Positions 26,341 to 37,506 of a DNA stretch of 64,000 nucleotides are shown here, piece after piece. The position numbers and the translations under genes were made by a program. The first letter of the stretch is position 1, and every line of letters begins with the position of its first letter. Location: assembly GCA_014338405.1 (NCBI GenBank), contig JTDE01000997.1, forward strand, positions 43,517 to 107,516. The letters run 5' to 3'. A model generated the notes under the pieces. The model worked only from the letters and a program-made list of their open reading frames with translations. It made no database searches and had not been told where the DNA came from. The stretch comes from Paragonimus skrjabini miyazakii. Lineage: Eukaryota; Platyhelminthes; Trematoda; Plagiorchiida; Troglotrematidae.

Positions 26341-27254
26341 TTATGAGGGTAGAGAAAACTGAGTATCTATACTTAAGATAGGTTTAAGTGTAGGAAATTT
26401 AGGATTTTGAGGCATACAGGAACGCTGGAGGTAATTTGGGTCTGACGAGACGTTTGTAAGGCCGTCATTCCATCTGTCCTCATATGTGCTCAGTTCATGA
26501 GTCATATGGATCTTGGACGATGTGGGGCAGGTTATATCGACTTCAGGTGAATGTGCCACAGCGCTGTTCTGGTTTGGTCCCGAGACAAACTGATGTAGGT
26601 AGTCTCGGTAGGAGTCAACGCTTACAACCTCGCGCGAATTGTTTGGCCACTCAGACAATGTTCTGGTGCCATTGGACATGCGTGACGTAGAGGTCGTGTT
26701 GGCTCCGCACACTTCTTCGCCATTTTCTGAATGGTCAGAAATCTTCGCAGATGAGTCCGCCCTTCTCATTATAGGTGGCGAAGGAGTCGAAGCAGCAGTA
26801 GTCTCGAATTTATTGGGTCCATTTTCGGCGAAAAAGAGCGAAACTTTATGCAGTTGTCGTGTTTCTCCTGAGTGATTCACATGGTTCTGTAACTCAATGG
26901 AGGCATTTTTGGTCGAATTTATGTGAGAAAATGATGTTGGATTAAACAGATTCACGGGAGCTGTGTATAATTTATGACAGACTGAGCTTGGTGCATTGTA
27001 GACCGCATCTTTTTGTCCGTGTTTGAAGTCATCCAAGGGCTGAATTGGCATAGTGGCAGGCGGTTCGGGCTGTGCTAGGCGTTCATCTTGCCAGGGTTCA
27101 AGGTTATGTAGCAAAGGAATGTGACTGAGATCTGGTGGGCGCTGAGGGTATGAGAAAGCGTTTGCGGTGCCACATATAAAAGGCGTCCACATTGGAACCG
27201 GATTCTGTTCGTGATATAACGATTGTGAAGGAACGTCCAGTGAATCCGACCAGC
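26341..27254 (-). CDS. Iroquois-class homeobox gene, last coding exon
   Basis: The exon starts after TTTCGTATTTCTAG at 27255 and completes the split Gly codon left by the homeodomain exon (phase 1), then runs 304 codons to TAA. The open frame extends further upstream, but the phase match and polypyrimidine tract place the start here. The product is Ser/Asn/Pro-rich with no fold I recognise: it begins WSDSLDVPSQSLYHEQNPVP and ends PILSIDTQFSLPS. The IRO box found downstream of the homeodomain in many Iroquois proteins (core around IWSLA) is not visible here or in the homeodomain exon. It may be lost, diverged, or on an exon I missed in the 8.3-kb intron. Linkage to the homeodomain exon is inference from strand, position, phase and composition. 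Confidence 0.7.
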
Positions 27255-29237
27255 CTAGAAATACGAAATGCTTTGGTGTTTGAGGTGAATCACACATTTC
27301 CTGCAATCTATTTAACATCATCGTGAGTAAATGCGTCGCATATTATTAGACTTGGTGATTTTCAGCCTGCAATAGTTGAACATCGCGATTCTCACTACAC
27401 ACACAAATAAACCATTTCCTTGAAAAACATTAGTGTATGTTCATGTGGATGGCAACCAACGAGCCATATAAGAATATTTAAATTTGTACACAGAGGCTGC
27501 CTAACGCTCACTTGCAACTCAGTTAAAAGTTGCAAGCATCCTGATGTGGAATGTTTTAGTTTAGACATAAAGGCATTGGATGCGATCGAGTCCTATCTCT
27601 ACACTTTTTTTCTTTTGAACTAAAATTGATTAAACTTCCCATGGCTGCTCGCTACTTGAACTATGGTCTGTTGCTTTCAACGATTAATTGAGAACACTTA
27701 TCGTCAGTCACTGTTGCCAGAATAAGCGTTGTAACGGGGAAATCCAACAGAGCTAAGCGATAAACACTGGAAACGGAATAGTAAGATTTTACTTTATTGC
27801 TGTGTTTGTTGTCTTCGGACTGGCTGTTTAGTTTTAAGAAAGTGCACCTCCATACTGAATGCAACTTTGTGTGTGACGGAAGTTTCATTGACGGCCTAAC
27901 AAAACGTTTGAGACCTAAAGTGTCAGCCGCGGAATAACTGGAGGTCAGACGGCATACACCTTCAGTTTATCTACCACTGCTAACTCTGCTTGGTTAACTG
28001 TAAATTTTAGTCTGGCAGCCATGAAATTAACTAATCCGAATTGTCCGACAAACTCGAACTTGAGTAAACTTTTCCCTATTTCAACGTTCCATTTAGACAT
28101 CGCCATTATTTTCACTGACGAACATCTAGTTCACAAAACGTTGGTGGCTATCTTTTGTGCATTCATTGCCTCATACATAAATGGGTGAGTTAGCTTTGAT
28201 TTTGGTGTTTTTCATCTTGATGACGACCTTGGCGAAGCTTATGAGAAGCACAATACAGGAATTACCCCTCAGCGAAGGACGTTTTTCACAGGAACGAAAT
28301 AATCTTCATTTACTGCCTTATGACAGTTAAATAATTACAATCCAAGCCTAACAAGGGACAAGTCCCAATTGTTGGACCCCTGTGCAAGGAAAAAGTTATG
28401 CCACTGCGCAGCATCATTTAGTCTATCCAGTCCTCTCGTCTACTATCAATGTGGTTGTTCTGTCGATTGTTTGTCAACCCAATTTTCAGTTACACCAATT
28501 TATCTATCTTCCTGGTTTGTTATTTCAGTTCTGTAAACCTTCATTTCGGTGTCTAGGATCAGTTGTCAAACATGTGTTCTTCATACATGTTTTGAGTGCG
28601 CTATCCACTGTCAATCACACAAGCGATTGTAAATGTTACAGTAAAGTTATTTGTTTTATATTACTTGGTAGTAGTTCATCCATTTTTTTAACCACATCCT
28701 ACAATTTCGATTTAATCTGCACCAGAACTACAACAAACGTGTACATCATGGTTATCAGATGTTTATATCTGAAGTTCTGAAATTTTGTCCTTCTTACAGA
28801 CGAAAGCTGCTTCTTTAAAATTAGGTTTCGTTGTTTTCCTTCAGAAAACAACAGTTATGCTGAAGTTTAAAAGCTTGTTTCTGTAGGTAACTTTAAAATC
28901 ATATACTGTTCAAATCTTGTCTCATACTGGTGAGCATGAAATTAATCACTATTGAGCTCATGCAATCTGCCAGTAAAATTAGAAGAATCTTAGAAGAACA
29001 AGATTATAAGACAAACAAATTTCGTCAATAAACCGTGATTCTTTTCGGAAAGTGCTGAGTGAAAAATCTGTGGGAATGCAACACCCGCGATCAATCAAGA
29101 TTAATGTTCAATTTCTACAAATCAAATCGCTTGTGAATTTTCCTAATTTTGTAATAATTGGTTGTAACCTGTTGAAAATCTATTGCAAGGTTTGCTCATG
29201 TAACGTCAATTTTTATAACTGGAAACAGTCGGGTGCC

Positions 29238-29252
29238 TATATATATATATAT
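29238..29252. repeat. (TA)n microsatellite
   Basis: An uninterrupted alternating T/A run. Confidence 0.9.
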
Positions 29253-30514
29253 GCAAAAGTATATAGTGCTACGTACATTATCCTAAAAATTGCCTAAAAC
29301 ATTAGACATGAACCGTTTGGTTCGATTTTTTATTTTACCACAAATCACACCCGCTCCCATAAACAGATCTAGATAGCAAAGGAAGGTTGAAATATCTACC
29401 TATCTACTACTACCTTCGCTACATTTTTCTCAATGGTAGTGTGATGGAACCACTGTTGGCCTCACGGACTACACTATATTGAGTTGTTAGGCGGAGTGAT
29501 ACCAGTTAACAGTGACACTATAATCGAGATCTGACTGTAACCTTATGAAGTATTTACACTTTTTCACCCGCACTCTCCTTGAAAAAATTAAAACGTATCT
29601 TTGAACGTGACTGATTGGTGAGTAAGTGTTATTTAAAATCTTATTTATAGCGTAATTAACTGATGATTGCCAGGTTATTTCATCCGAAAGTCTCCCTTAT
29701 TTGCGCATTTCCTTCGAAAGTGCCAGCAATTTCTATGAAATTTCTGTCTGTTTTTAAACGAAATGTACTTTGCTAAATGAGACATGATTAACTAATGTTA
29801 AATAAATAAATCATGCAATTGTAAAAAATCGATAACTCCATTCAAATTACTGCCAATGTCCAATTGATAACTGTTTGTAATCAAACTTTAAATAACCATT
29901 GGGTTCATTAGTAGTATTTGGAAGTACTTATGGGGAAATACCATGAAGCATGTGAACTAGTTTCGCGCTTAGAAAACAGACAAGTGGCATTGAAATCAAC
30001 AAGCAGAACCGCTTTTAAAAAATGATTGTTACTACAACAGAAGTCAGAATTATGCGACAGTAATTATTTCTTAACACAACAGCATAATATAGGCTTAAGA
30101 AATAACGATAAGCTCCAGAAATATTCCATCGTATAATCTAAAATGTTAGCATTTCCAATTTCATAGTAGTTTCCTCGAAAATGTTGCAGATAGCTATCTA
30201 ATTCCGATAAATCTGCTGTTGCATACAGGTGTACCGCGGAACTCGTGCTAACAGTATTTGCCACAGACTATGAAATTATCGGATAACCCTACTCGTTACG
30301 AAGCGTTATGCTCTTGTTAATGCTTGCCAGTAGTATGCATCACCGTCCGAGGTTGATGTGAACCATCGTACCCGTTGTCATCGTCTTATCGACGGAATTA
30401 TTCACGTAAGTGTCCTGTTATCAGGCTAGATGAATAATACTGGGGCTGTTCAGTCGTTTCAATAATCGGTTTTATCCCCTACTACTCACAAGTAATCTAA
30501 CCAGTGTCGAACAC

Positions 30515-30900
30515 TCGAAGGGTTTATGTGAGTTCAACTTGGAAAAAGGTCCTAGTCGATGGGTCAGCGATTGGAAGTAACAGGACGATTACCCTATCTC
30601 CTCTCGAGGCGACCGGGCAATTTGAGCATTAATCACAAGCGAATGTGACTGAGTGCTTGCGTATGATAAATCGATGGCATTTCGGTCGCGTTCACTGTGA
30701 GGTCAATGGGGCAGTGTTTAACACGGTTGTTTCATGAAAGCGTTACCGGAGTTCTAGTCCTCATCATGTCGTGGATATGCACTACTGACGAGCTGTAACA
30801 AGAGTGAGTTTTGGGTCTAGTGCTTCTTTTCGAATGAAGTTGACTGGAAAATCTATAGAAATGCGACAGTTACAATCAGTTGTAAGTGATTTTCAATTTG
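30515..30900 (+). repeat. hammerhead-bearing SINE-like repeat (family B), copy 3, inverted twin of copy 4
   Basis: Plus strand: leader (from tcgaaggg), tRNA-like head (A box GGGGCAGTGTTTAACACGG, B box GAGTTCTAGTCCTC), hammerhead at 30779-30823, tail. By eye the section 30515-30855 differs from the reverse complement of 33720-34073 at roughly ten positions, far closer than any other pair in the window. Confidence 0.85.
30779..30823 (+). ncRNA. hammerhead ribozyme with dead core
   Basis: Stem I GCACTA/TAGTGC is perfect, CTGACGA is intact and stem II is GCTGT/AGAGT with loop AACA. GAAA has become GAGT, so A14 and A15.1 are both lost. 45 nt. Predicted inactive. Confidence 0.8.
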
Positions 30901-33044
30901 TGTGAAACTCAGGATACTGAACCTCAAACTTGAACACGAGTCTGTTTGCACTCACAAATGCTCCTATCTGTTTCAGCTTAAGGCAAAGTCAAACGTAATC
31001 TCCAGCTGCGTCTACTGCCACGTGCTAACCATACAAAAGTAGACATACGATTATAATTATACTCCACTCTTTCTGTGCTTTTAACTTGTCAATATGTCTA
31101 GTAAGCAAAATCGTCAATTGGTCATGTATTTAGTTTGCCCGGATAGGTAAAGGAGATGATACAGTTGGAATTTAAATACTGGAAACCGCCTTCTCATCTT
31201 TAGGTTGTGCGGAATGTAACAGGAGCCTCCTATACAATATTTATCTCTTCCATTAAAAAGTATTCTTTTGTGTTTTGTAAAGAATGATCATACTGATGCC
31301 TACTTGTTAGCATCTTGCAGGCCCTGCACTGCATTAACCATACCAATAATGTTAATTATGGGATGTTTTGCTGATGCGTCACACGTGATCGGCTTTGAGG
31401 TCATCATCTCTGGGTATGTCACAATATACTAAAACAATATGAAACAAATTACTTAGACTCAGTAATCAAAATTATTGTGAAGGTATTATGGCTAAGAGTA
31501 ACCAATGGCATCGATAGTAGTCATGGTTGATTCGGAACTGACCGCTCAACACGATGTATCTGTGTTTCGCTTATTTAGTAAGATTTTACTAAGCTAAAAT
31601 TTGCGTTCATCCCGGAGAATTGGTTCGTTGTTCAAACTGGGGCCACGGTAAATATCAATAGCTCATAAGAGGTAGTTTGGCCTATAGAATAGACCTAATG
31701 GATCTGAGCAGTTTGCTGATAGAATCAGAGTATTTTTGATATAATTTATTTAAGTGTGATTCATTCGGTATGACAATTATTTTTCCCGGATCGCATTTGT
31801 TCGTGAATTTTTTATTGTAATACATTGCGCGTACCCTTAAGTTTATGCACAAAATCTATCTGTGCATTTCATCAGGACCGAAACAAATATGTTTCACAAA
31901 CATGTTAGTGCAAAGTTGGCATTTTTTGCCTACAATATATCTTACCGTTGTTCCTGAACGAGAAAAAATATTGAAATCCTAATCGGAGACAAAGTTCAAC
32001 ACAGGTTTACAGGACAGGTTAACAGCATGTAATGTATTACAACAGAAGGTGGTAGACAGAGAACGGCGAAAGATTAATAGTCGTAATGAATTATTATCGC
32101 CCGAATTGATCATTAATTGTCAGTGTCTTGTTTGACCATATACTGAGAAACCGAATACCTGAATGTTTTAAGGTAGAAAGGTGCAGTCCTATCCGTTCTT
32201 CTGGTAATGGACGTACGAAAGCTTTCGAATAGGTTGTCACTAGACGATTTCAATACTTTTACCGAGTTTGTGAGCACAAGTTAAGCAATGTCATGTATTC
32301 AAACAAAATTATTCAATTTCTATTATGATTTAATGTCTGACCCGTTCTGTTTGTTTGGAGTTAGCGGTTATGGCAGTGGATCCAGACCCTGGGAGTAGTG
32401 CTACCTGTTGGAGTTTGTCAATATTTTCCTCAGGGTCACTTGAAGGTTACACAAATCTGAGGGTCACAAAAAAAGTTCATACTGTTGTTGGTGTCAACGG
32501 TTCAAATTGGTTAATGCACTGACCAACAAATCAGACAAAGGAGTCATTATTTCTAATAGTTACTCAGACGCTACCTCTATACTGACTTACTCCGTATGAA
32601 CTCATATACTGACTTGTATTTTGCGTGCACAGAGCGTCAGTAGCATAAATTATTGAGGCGACTAACCATAATAAAACTTCCTTACCTAACGTACTACTTC
32701 TGTATTACTGGTCTTAGGAATAAATATATTGGTTATGGGTAAGTTAGTCTTTATTGTAAACGAGTTTTCGGGTCGCACGGAAGAGTGAAAATAATAGAAC
32801 CGCAGCGAAATTACTTTTACGAGATACGGATCTGGAGAGTTAAGGAGCCAGAGTTGGATACATCTTCGCTTTACCGGCTGCAACTGGCACTGACTCGGTT
32901 ACAAATGAATATCATATAACCAGTGTCATAATATTCTATCGTTATACATGGCAGCACTACAGCAACTGTGTGAAGTAAAGTGTTCTTCATGTTCATATTT
33001 CTTTAGTGAGAAATATGTGTTTGCAACTTATTGTACACTTTTAG
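30901..33044. other. spacer between the inverted repeats, non-coding
   Basis: AT-rich intronic DNA with no recognised element. It would form the loop if the inverted copies at 30.5 and 33.7 kb paired in RNA. Confidence 0.45.
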
Positions 33045-33216
33045 CGGTGCAGCAGACACCACCCTGATTCAGCAGAACATGATATTTAGTCAATATGTTT
33101 ATGGGCCGGATAAACAAACTTATTTCACCTCACTATGTGGGCAGCAAACCTGTATGGTTGCTCCTGGAACACAAATCCTTAAGCTAATTTTGCGCTGTCA
33201 CGAACAGCAATATTAG
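33045..33216 (+). CDS. possible coding exon on the opposite strand inside the Iroquois intron
   Basis: A good acceptor (TTGTACACTTTTAG) opens a frame of 56 residues ending in TAG: it contains SQYVYGPDKQTYFTSLCGQQ and ends ILKLILRCHEQQY. Four residues (LCGQ) and the hydrophobic alternation recall the last strands of a CUB-type beta-sandwich, but the match is too short to name. No partner exon was found. Could be chance. Confidence 0.2.
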
Positions 33217-33385
33217 TGATTACTCTGTAGTTGACACACGATTATACCACAATCACGTGATGAGTAGTCCAGAGGTTTGGTTGACAGATGAATATCGTTA
33301 ACATCTGATCACGTATTTCACAATCCTGATTAACTACTCCATTTATCCGCCCCAAAAGTAACACTGACCTCAGCGTTCGCACTTG

Positions 33386-33475
33386 TCAGAACCTGTCAGC
33401 ACTACACATTTTTGTCCGGAACGAGAATCGAACTCTTGTATTCCAAGATGTAAAAAGGACAGGATAGCTGCTGTT
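33386..33475 (-). repeat. possible tRNA-like remnant
   Basis: On the minus strand a B-box-like GAGTTCGATTCTC lies about 45 nt after a weak A-box-like block. No acceptor stem is found. Confidence 0.3.
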
Positions 33476-33519
33476 CTAATATACACACATCACAAACGAC
33501 AGACTACGTACTTCTACTT

Positions 33520-33605
33520 TACCAGTCACAATCGCTTGAGTAGTGTTAAGATCTTTTCGATAGGAGATACAGTAACTCTCGGTAGTGTGATTATAGACCC
33601 TATTA
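33520..33605 (-). repeat. family B leader fragment
   Basis: Matches the leader of copies 1 and 4 (cgcttgagtagtgttaag, then cgataggagatacagt), separated from copy 4 by about 50 nt. Confidence 0.55.
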
Positions 33606-33639
33606 TTAGAACCCGCAATCGAAGTTAAGTTCCACTGGC

Positions 33640-34073
33640 TCAGTAATATTTCGACTACTGGCGAGTAGTAAGGGAGTTCGGTCTACATAACTTGAAAAGT
33701 TATCGCATCCGATCACAGCTGTCCTATTCTCGTAGACTTTCCAGTCAACTTCATTCGAAAAGAAGCACTAGACCCAAAACTCACTCTTGTTACAGCTCGT
33801 CAGTAGTGCATATGCACGACATGATGAGGACTAGAACTCCGGCAACGCTTTCATGAAACAACCGTGTTAAACACTGCCCTATTGACCTCACAGTGAACGC
33901 GACCGAAATGCCATCGATTTATCATACGCAAGCACTCAGTCACATTCGCTTGTGATTAATGCTCAGATTGCCTGATCGCCTTGAGAGGAGGTAGGGTAAT
34001 CGTCCTGTTACTTCCAATCGCTGACCCATCGACTAGGACCTTTTTCCAAGTTGAACTCACATAAATCCTTCGA
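33640..34073 (-). repeat. hammerhead-bearing SINE-like repeat (family B), copy 4, inverted twin of copy 3
   Basis: Minus strand, complete from leader (34073) through head and hammerhead (33765-33809) to tail (about 33650). The near-identity with copy 3 includes the leader, so the duplicated unit is at least about 350 nt. Confidence 0.85.
33765..33809 (-). ncRNA. hammerhead ribozyme with dead core
   Basis: It carries the same two core changes (GAAA to GAGT) and the same stem II variant (GCTGT/AGAGT) as the copy at 30779-30823; no other copy in the window has them. Confidence 0.8.
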
Positions 34074-34099
34074 TTATATGACAATATTTTGATTGGTTT

Positions 34100-34290
34100 T
34101 GGGTAGTAGGGGGTTTTGGCTTTCGTTTATAAAAACTGGTGCCAGCGATCGCATTTCCGTAGAAATTTCAGTCAGCCCCATTCGGAAAGAGGCACTAAAC
34201 TCGAGTTCCGCTCTTGTTAGAGATGTCATTATTGTATATCGTTGACATGGCTGGGACTGGAACTCCGACCACGCTGCATCATCATTCGTG
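34100..34290 (-). repeat. family B copy 5, 5'-truncated
   Basis: Tail, hammerhead and the start of the B-box region on the minus strand. It stops abruptly at about 34280, where a plus-strand head begins. Confidence 0.7.
34192..34235 (-). ncRNA. hammerhead ribozyme, degenerate copy
   Basis: The stem III palindrome ACTCGAGT is perfectly kept, and stem II still pairs (CTCT/AGAG, loop AACA). The core is damaged: CTGACGA became ATGACA with a one-base deletion, GAAA became GGAA, and GTC became GTT. Inactive. Confidence 0.7.
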
Positions 34291-34520
34291 TCTAATGTGA
34301 GGTCAGTAGCGCAGTGGTCAACACGGTTGCCTCATGGAAGCGTGGCCGGAGTTGAAATTGCGACACGATCGGGCAACCTGAACAGTACTCACAAGCGAAA
34401 GTGGTTGATTGTTCACAAAAGATAATTCGGTCGTACCTAATGTGAGGTCAGTGACGTAGTGGTGAACACGGTTGCCTCATGAACGCGAGGTCGAAGTCCC
34501 GGTCGGGGGTTGTGTGCATG
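34291..34520 (+). repeat. two tandem family B heads
   Basis: Two tRNA-like heads lie in tandem, each starting TAATGTGAGGTCAGT and running through an A box (AGCGCAGTGGTCAACACGG and GACGTAGTGGTGAACACGG) to a B-box-like block (GGCCGGAGTTG and GGTCGAAGTCCC). The leader sequence (gatcgggcaacctgaacag to aattcggtcg) lies between them. No hammerhead follows either head. Confidence 0.75.
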
Positions 34521-34844
34521 CTGAGTTTCGTTTGATAATCTCGTTATCTTTAATTTGCAAAAGACAGAAATCAAGCGCAAGAATCGAAATAATGGATTGC
34601 ATAAGTACTCTTCGCTGATGTGTCACCTAAAACTTGTTACATTTTCTTTCAGAATTAGATGCCCATAGTTAACATCCCAAGTTTAATGAAGTGTCCATGC
34701 ATGAAGCAACGGTTTATTGACCTTAGACCGGTGTGTAACAGCGCAGATGTTTGCTGTTAAATACACAGTGGTCTGAGTGACCCAGACTGAACATCACTCT
34801 ATTTTCTTCCCAGTGGCATTTTTAACCCTCCTCTTCTTATATGA

Positions 34845-34965
34845 AACGTGAACCTCGTGTTTGGTGTTTGTGGCTCGTCAGTAATGCAAATCTCTAACAC
34901 AGGCGGGTTCATAGCGTCGACTTATGTTCCCATAAAGTGGCAGTGTTGGTTTCAACCTGAAGGAG
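34845..34965 (-). repeat. family B remnant
   Basis: ggctcgtcagtaatgcaaat and acacaggcgggttc align to the core, stem I and B-box region of the other minus-strand copies. The overlapping plus-strand open frame (34848-35096) is therefore repeat-derived. Confidence 0.55.
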
Positions 34966-35054
34966 AAGTCCTGATCACAAGACGGCTACTGTGTCGGGAT
35001 AATAAATCAACCCAAACATCGCCCATAAGTGAATATTACTTAAAGTTTAGGTGC

Positions 35055-35150
35055 GACGTTTTGGTCGTGCCTAATGTGTGTGCAACGACGCAGTGATTAA
35101 CATGGTCACCTTACGAGTGCGTGGACCGAGGCCCAAAGTTCGATCATAAC
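35055..35150 (+). repeat. family B head
   Basis: gtcgtgcctaatgtgtgtgc, then acgacgcagtgattaacatg (A box) and ggaccgaggcccaaagttcg (B-box region). The hammerhead is absent. Confidence 0.6.
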
Positions 35151-35544
35151 GAAGATATCATCAAAGAAATCTAACATAATGTGAAATCTGAGAGGTTGAC
35201 TAAAAAGTCTATCTGAACGTGAACGGCGCGAAAGCGTACGCGTGTCAATACATCGCAGACAAGGTGGAAAACATAAACTGGATTTATGAATGGTACATCT
35301 TAAAGCCTTTATCCCTTGAGGACTTTCTGAGCCACACAAAGTGTGTGCCATGCGGAAAAAGAACTAATTTTCTGGCTTATATACGCTCTGTAAAGACCAC
35401 TAACCTCAATGCCATAGGTTGTCATTCTGTACATTTTGGTCCACATAAGTGGCATGTCTAACTGCCAATTTGCAGCTTTTGCTCCACCACCAAACTTACG
35501 GACCTCTATGAGGTGAAAATGGAGTGTTTATGAAATCAACTCAC

Positions 35545-36407
35545 CGTTTAAAATCCGCGGAGATAGACAAGGAAAGTGAGAACGGGAAAGTCCTCCAACC
35601 ATCCAGTTATTTCGAATCACCGTATTATCTGAGATAACTGGTCTTGCACAGTACATGGACTCTGGAGTGTTTATTCGGCTTATGCCTTGTACTGACTTCA
35701 TTGAATTGGGTTTAGAATACATTTCTTGCTTCGTGCGGTGAACACTTTCCTCGGTTGTTTCATCATCCGACTGAGTACCATCCGTTTCCACAAGACGTAC
35801 TTTTGTGGCGTGGGAATCGAAGGGTTCGGATGTCAATCGGGATGTATATGGCTTGCGATTTCTAGTGGATGCACTCTGTCTGCTTTCGAATTCTGAGCAA
35901 GACATCTCGTTTTGAAATAACTTTTTATGTTTCAAGCCTAAGGTGTCGCATTCTGCTCTGCACTGCAACATCTCCTGATCTGGTTGTGTTGTACTTAGCA
36001 CACCATCAGGGCTTTCAACGTCACGATCACTGGAGGGACAAAATGACACAAGTTTGGTCTTACAATAAGCTTGTTCTTGTTCAGTGGTATCAGCCGCTAC
36101 AGCACTGGTTTCTTCTTCCAGAGTATTGAATTCTTCTTCCGAACCAGCCTCATCGTCATCGTTTACATCTTCGCCTCGGTGCTTTGGAGTCCAGGTCATT
36201 TTGTTTTCCTTTTTAAGTCTTCTTCTGGCATTGGCAAACCACGTGGAGACTTGTGTTAGTGTCATCTTAGTGATAATAGCCAACATTATTTTCTCCCCCT
36301 TGGTTGGATAAGGATTCTTGATATGCTCCTGCAACCATGCCTTTAAAGTTGCTGTGCTCTCGCGAGTGGCGTTTCGACGTCGGGCCGTGTTCAAATCCGT
36401 TGGCTGA
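35545..36407 (-). CDS. Iroquois-class homeobox transcription factor, homeodomain exon
   Basis: Encodes the DNA-binding part of an Iroquois (TALE) homeodomain protein, a nuclear patterning factor. The homeodomain lies at about 36382-36194 (residues about 492-554 of the reconstructed protein). It contains ARRRNATRESTATLKAWL, the TALE three-residue loop extension with NPYPTKGEK, and the recognition helix QVSTWFANARRRLKKENK. It is nearly the family consensus, with Ile in the usual Lys place of EHKKNPYP. The family-typical DLN precedes it, and an acidic run (DVNDDDEAGSEEEFNTLEEE) follows, then a Ser/Glu-rich tail. The acceptor TTTGTCTAG ends at 36408 and completes an Asn codon begun by the previous exon. 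The donor GTGAGT at 35544 leaves phase 1. Both junctions agree in phase with the neighbouring exons. Confidence 0.95.
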
Positions 36408-37506
36408 CTAGACAAAGACAGTAGGCATTTGGATGTAGGTTAACTAGTAGCCTGGACTTAACAAAACTAGCTCAGAATATGTTTCTAACTCGAAAAAGCT
36501 TAAATCCTTATAGAACTCAAAAGAGCAATCAACGTAGACACTTGCACAACATATTATAACTGACTAAACTGATTGACCATTGTATTGTATAGACCTTATC
36601 AGTACTTCACAAACCTCAGATCTCTTGGCTCAACACTCTCTACACTTTTGCTACCATTTTGTTTGATAGTAATAAGGTTGTATTTTGAATATCAAGCTTG
36701 GTGACCTACCAACCACCGAAATCATCGCACCATTCATCAGTATGTGACTTAAAGGAATCTCATTGATTCGGCTGAACACATTTTATCCCTGGTTGCCAAA
36801 CTGCGCTGCATTTGTGTTCCCATGGAAATGACCTTTCAGCTTGGCATTCAGGTAGCTGGTTCAATTGCCTTTCGGGCTATCGTAGACTTTTCAGTTCAAA
36901 CAGATTAAACCGAACCTAAGCTGCCGTCACGAGAGTGGGAATCGCGCCATAGTTGTACAGAAACAATTCTGAACATTTTATATCATAACTAGTGTCAGCT
37001 GGTGTAAGAACTGAACTGCGTTTATCAGGACTACTAAGTTGTAATTAAGTCAAACACAATTAACTTACTGCTTACGCTGGTGGTCTTCACCAGATCAGAA
37101 CTTTGTTAGTAACGGTGATTATGTGCTAGATTAAGTTATTGCTACCTGAACAGTCTAACCAGTGACTTAGGCCTGCAATGGAATCTTTGACTGAGGGTGG
37201 ACACCTTGAAATATTAACAACACGTGCAATTTCTCGTCTACTCACGGATGGTATCAATGGATACTCTCATACACTTCACTCTAGGATCTGATCCAACTTG
37301 ATACGGACAAAAATGATAGGCACCTTGGTTGAACCTACAATTGACCTGTTGCTATCTCAAACTATTTCTCGCTAAGTCTATAACTACGTGAACACTGTTA
37401 TTGGTTTGTTGATAGGCATCTGAACACCATTGGACTCCCCTGTCAATGACTCATTTGCTTTTCTGATTTATGAAAACGTTACATTTTTTCCTTCATAAAG
37501 ACCTAC
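36408..37506 (-). other. Iroquois intron 2 (1.1 kb)
   Basis: Donor GTAGGT (from 37506 downward; the in-frame TAG lies inside it), acceptor CCTACTGTCTTTGTCTAG. No repeat or gene seen inside. Confidence 0.75.

Larger units (their letters stand above)
27255..35544 (-). other. last intron of the Iroquois gene (8.3 kb), repeat-filled
   Basis: Bounded by a perfect donor (GTGAGT, from 35544 downward) and the acceptor at 27255. The right half holds most of the family B repeats in the window, listed separately. The left part (27.3-30.5 kb) is AT-rich with a TA microsatellite at 29.24 kb and no exon I can support on either strand. Confidence 0.65.

Noticed and set aside
28382..28780. 132-codon plus-strand hydrophobic frame
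   Set aside because: T-rich intronic sequence gives artificial hydrophobic runs; no ATG start, no splice support.
34848..35096. Plus-strand frame resembling the start of a CUB domain (GGFIASTYVPIKWQCWF)
   Set aside because: The DNA aligns to the minus strand of family B (core, stem I and B-box region), so the frame is repeat-derived.
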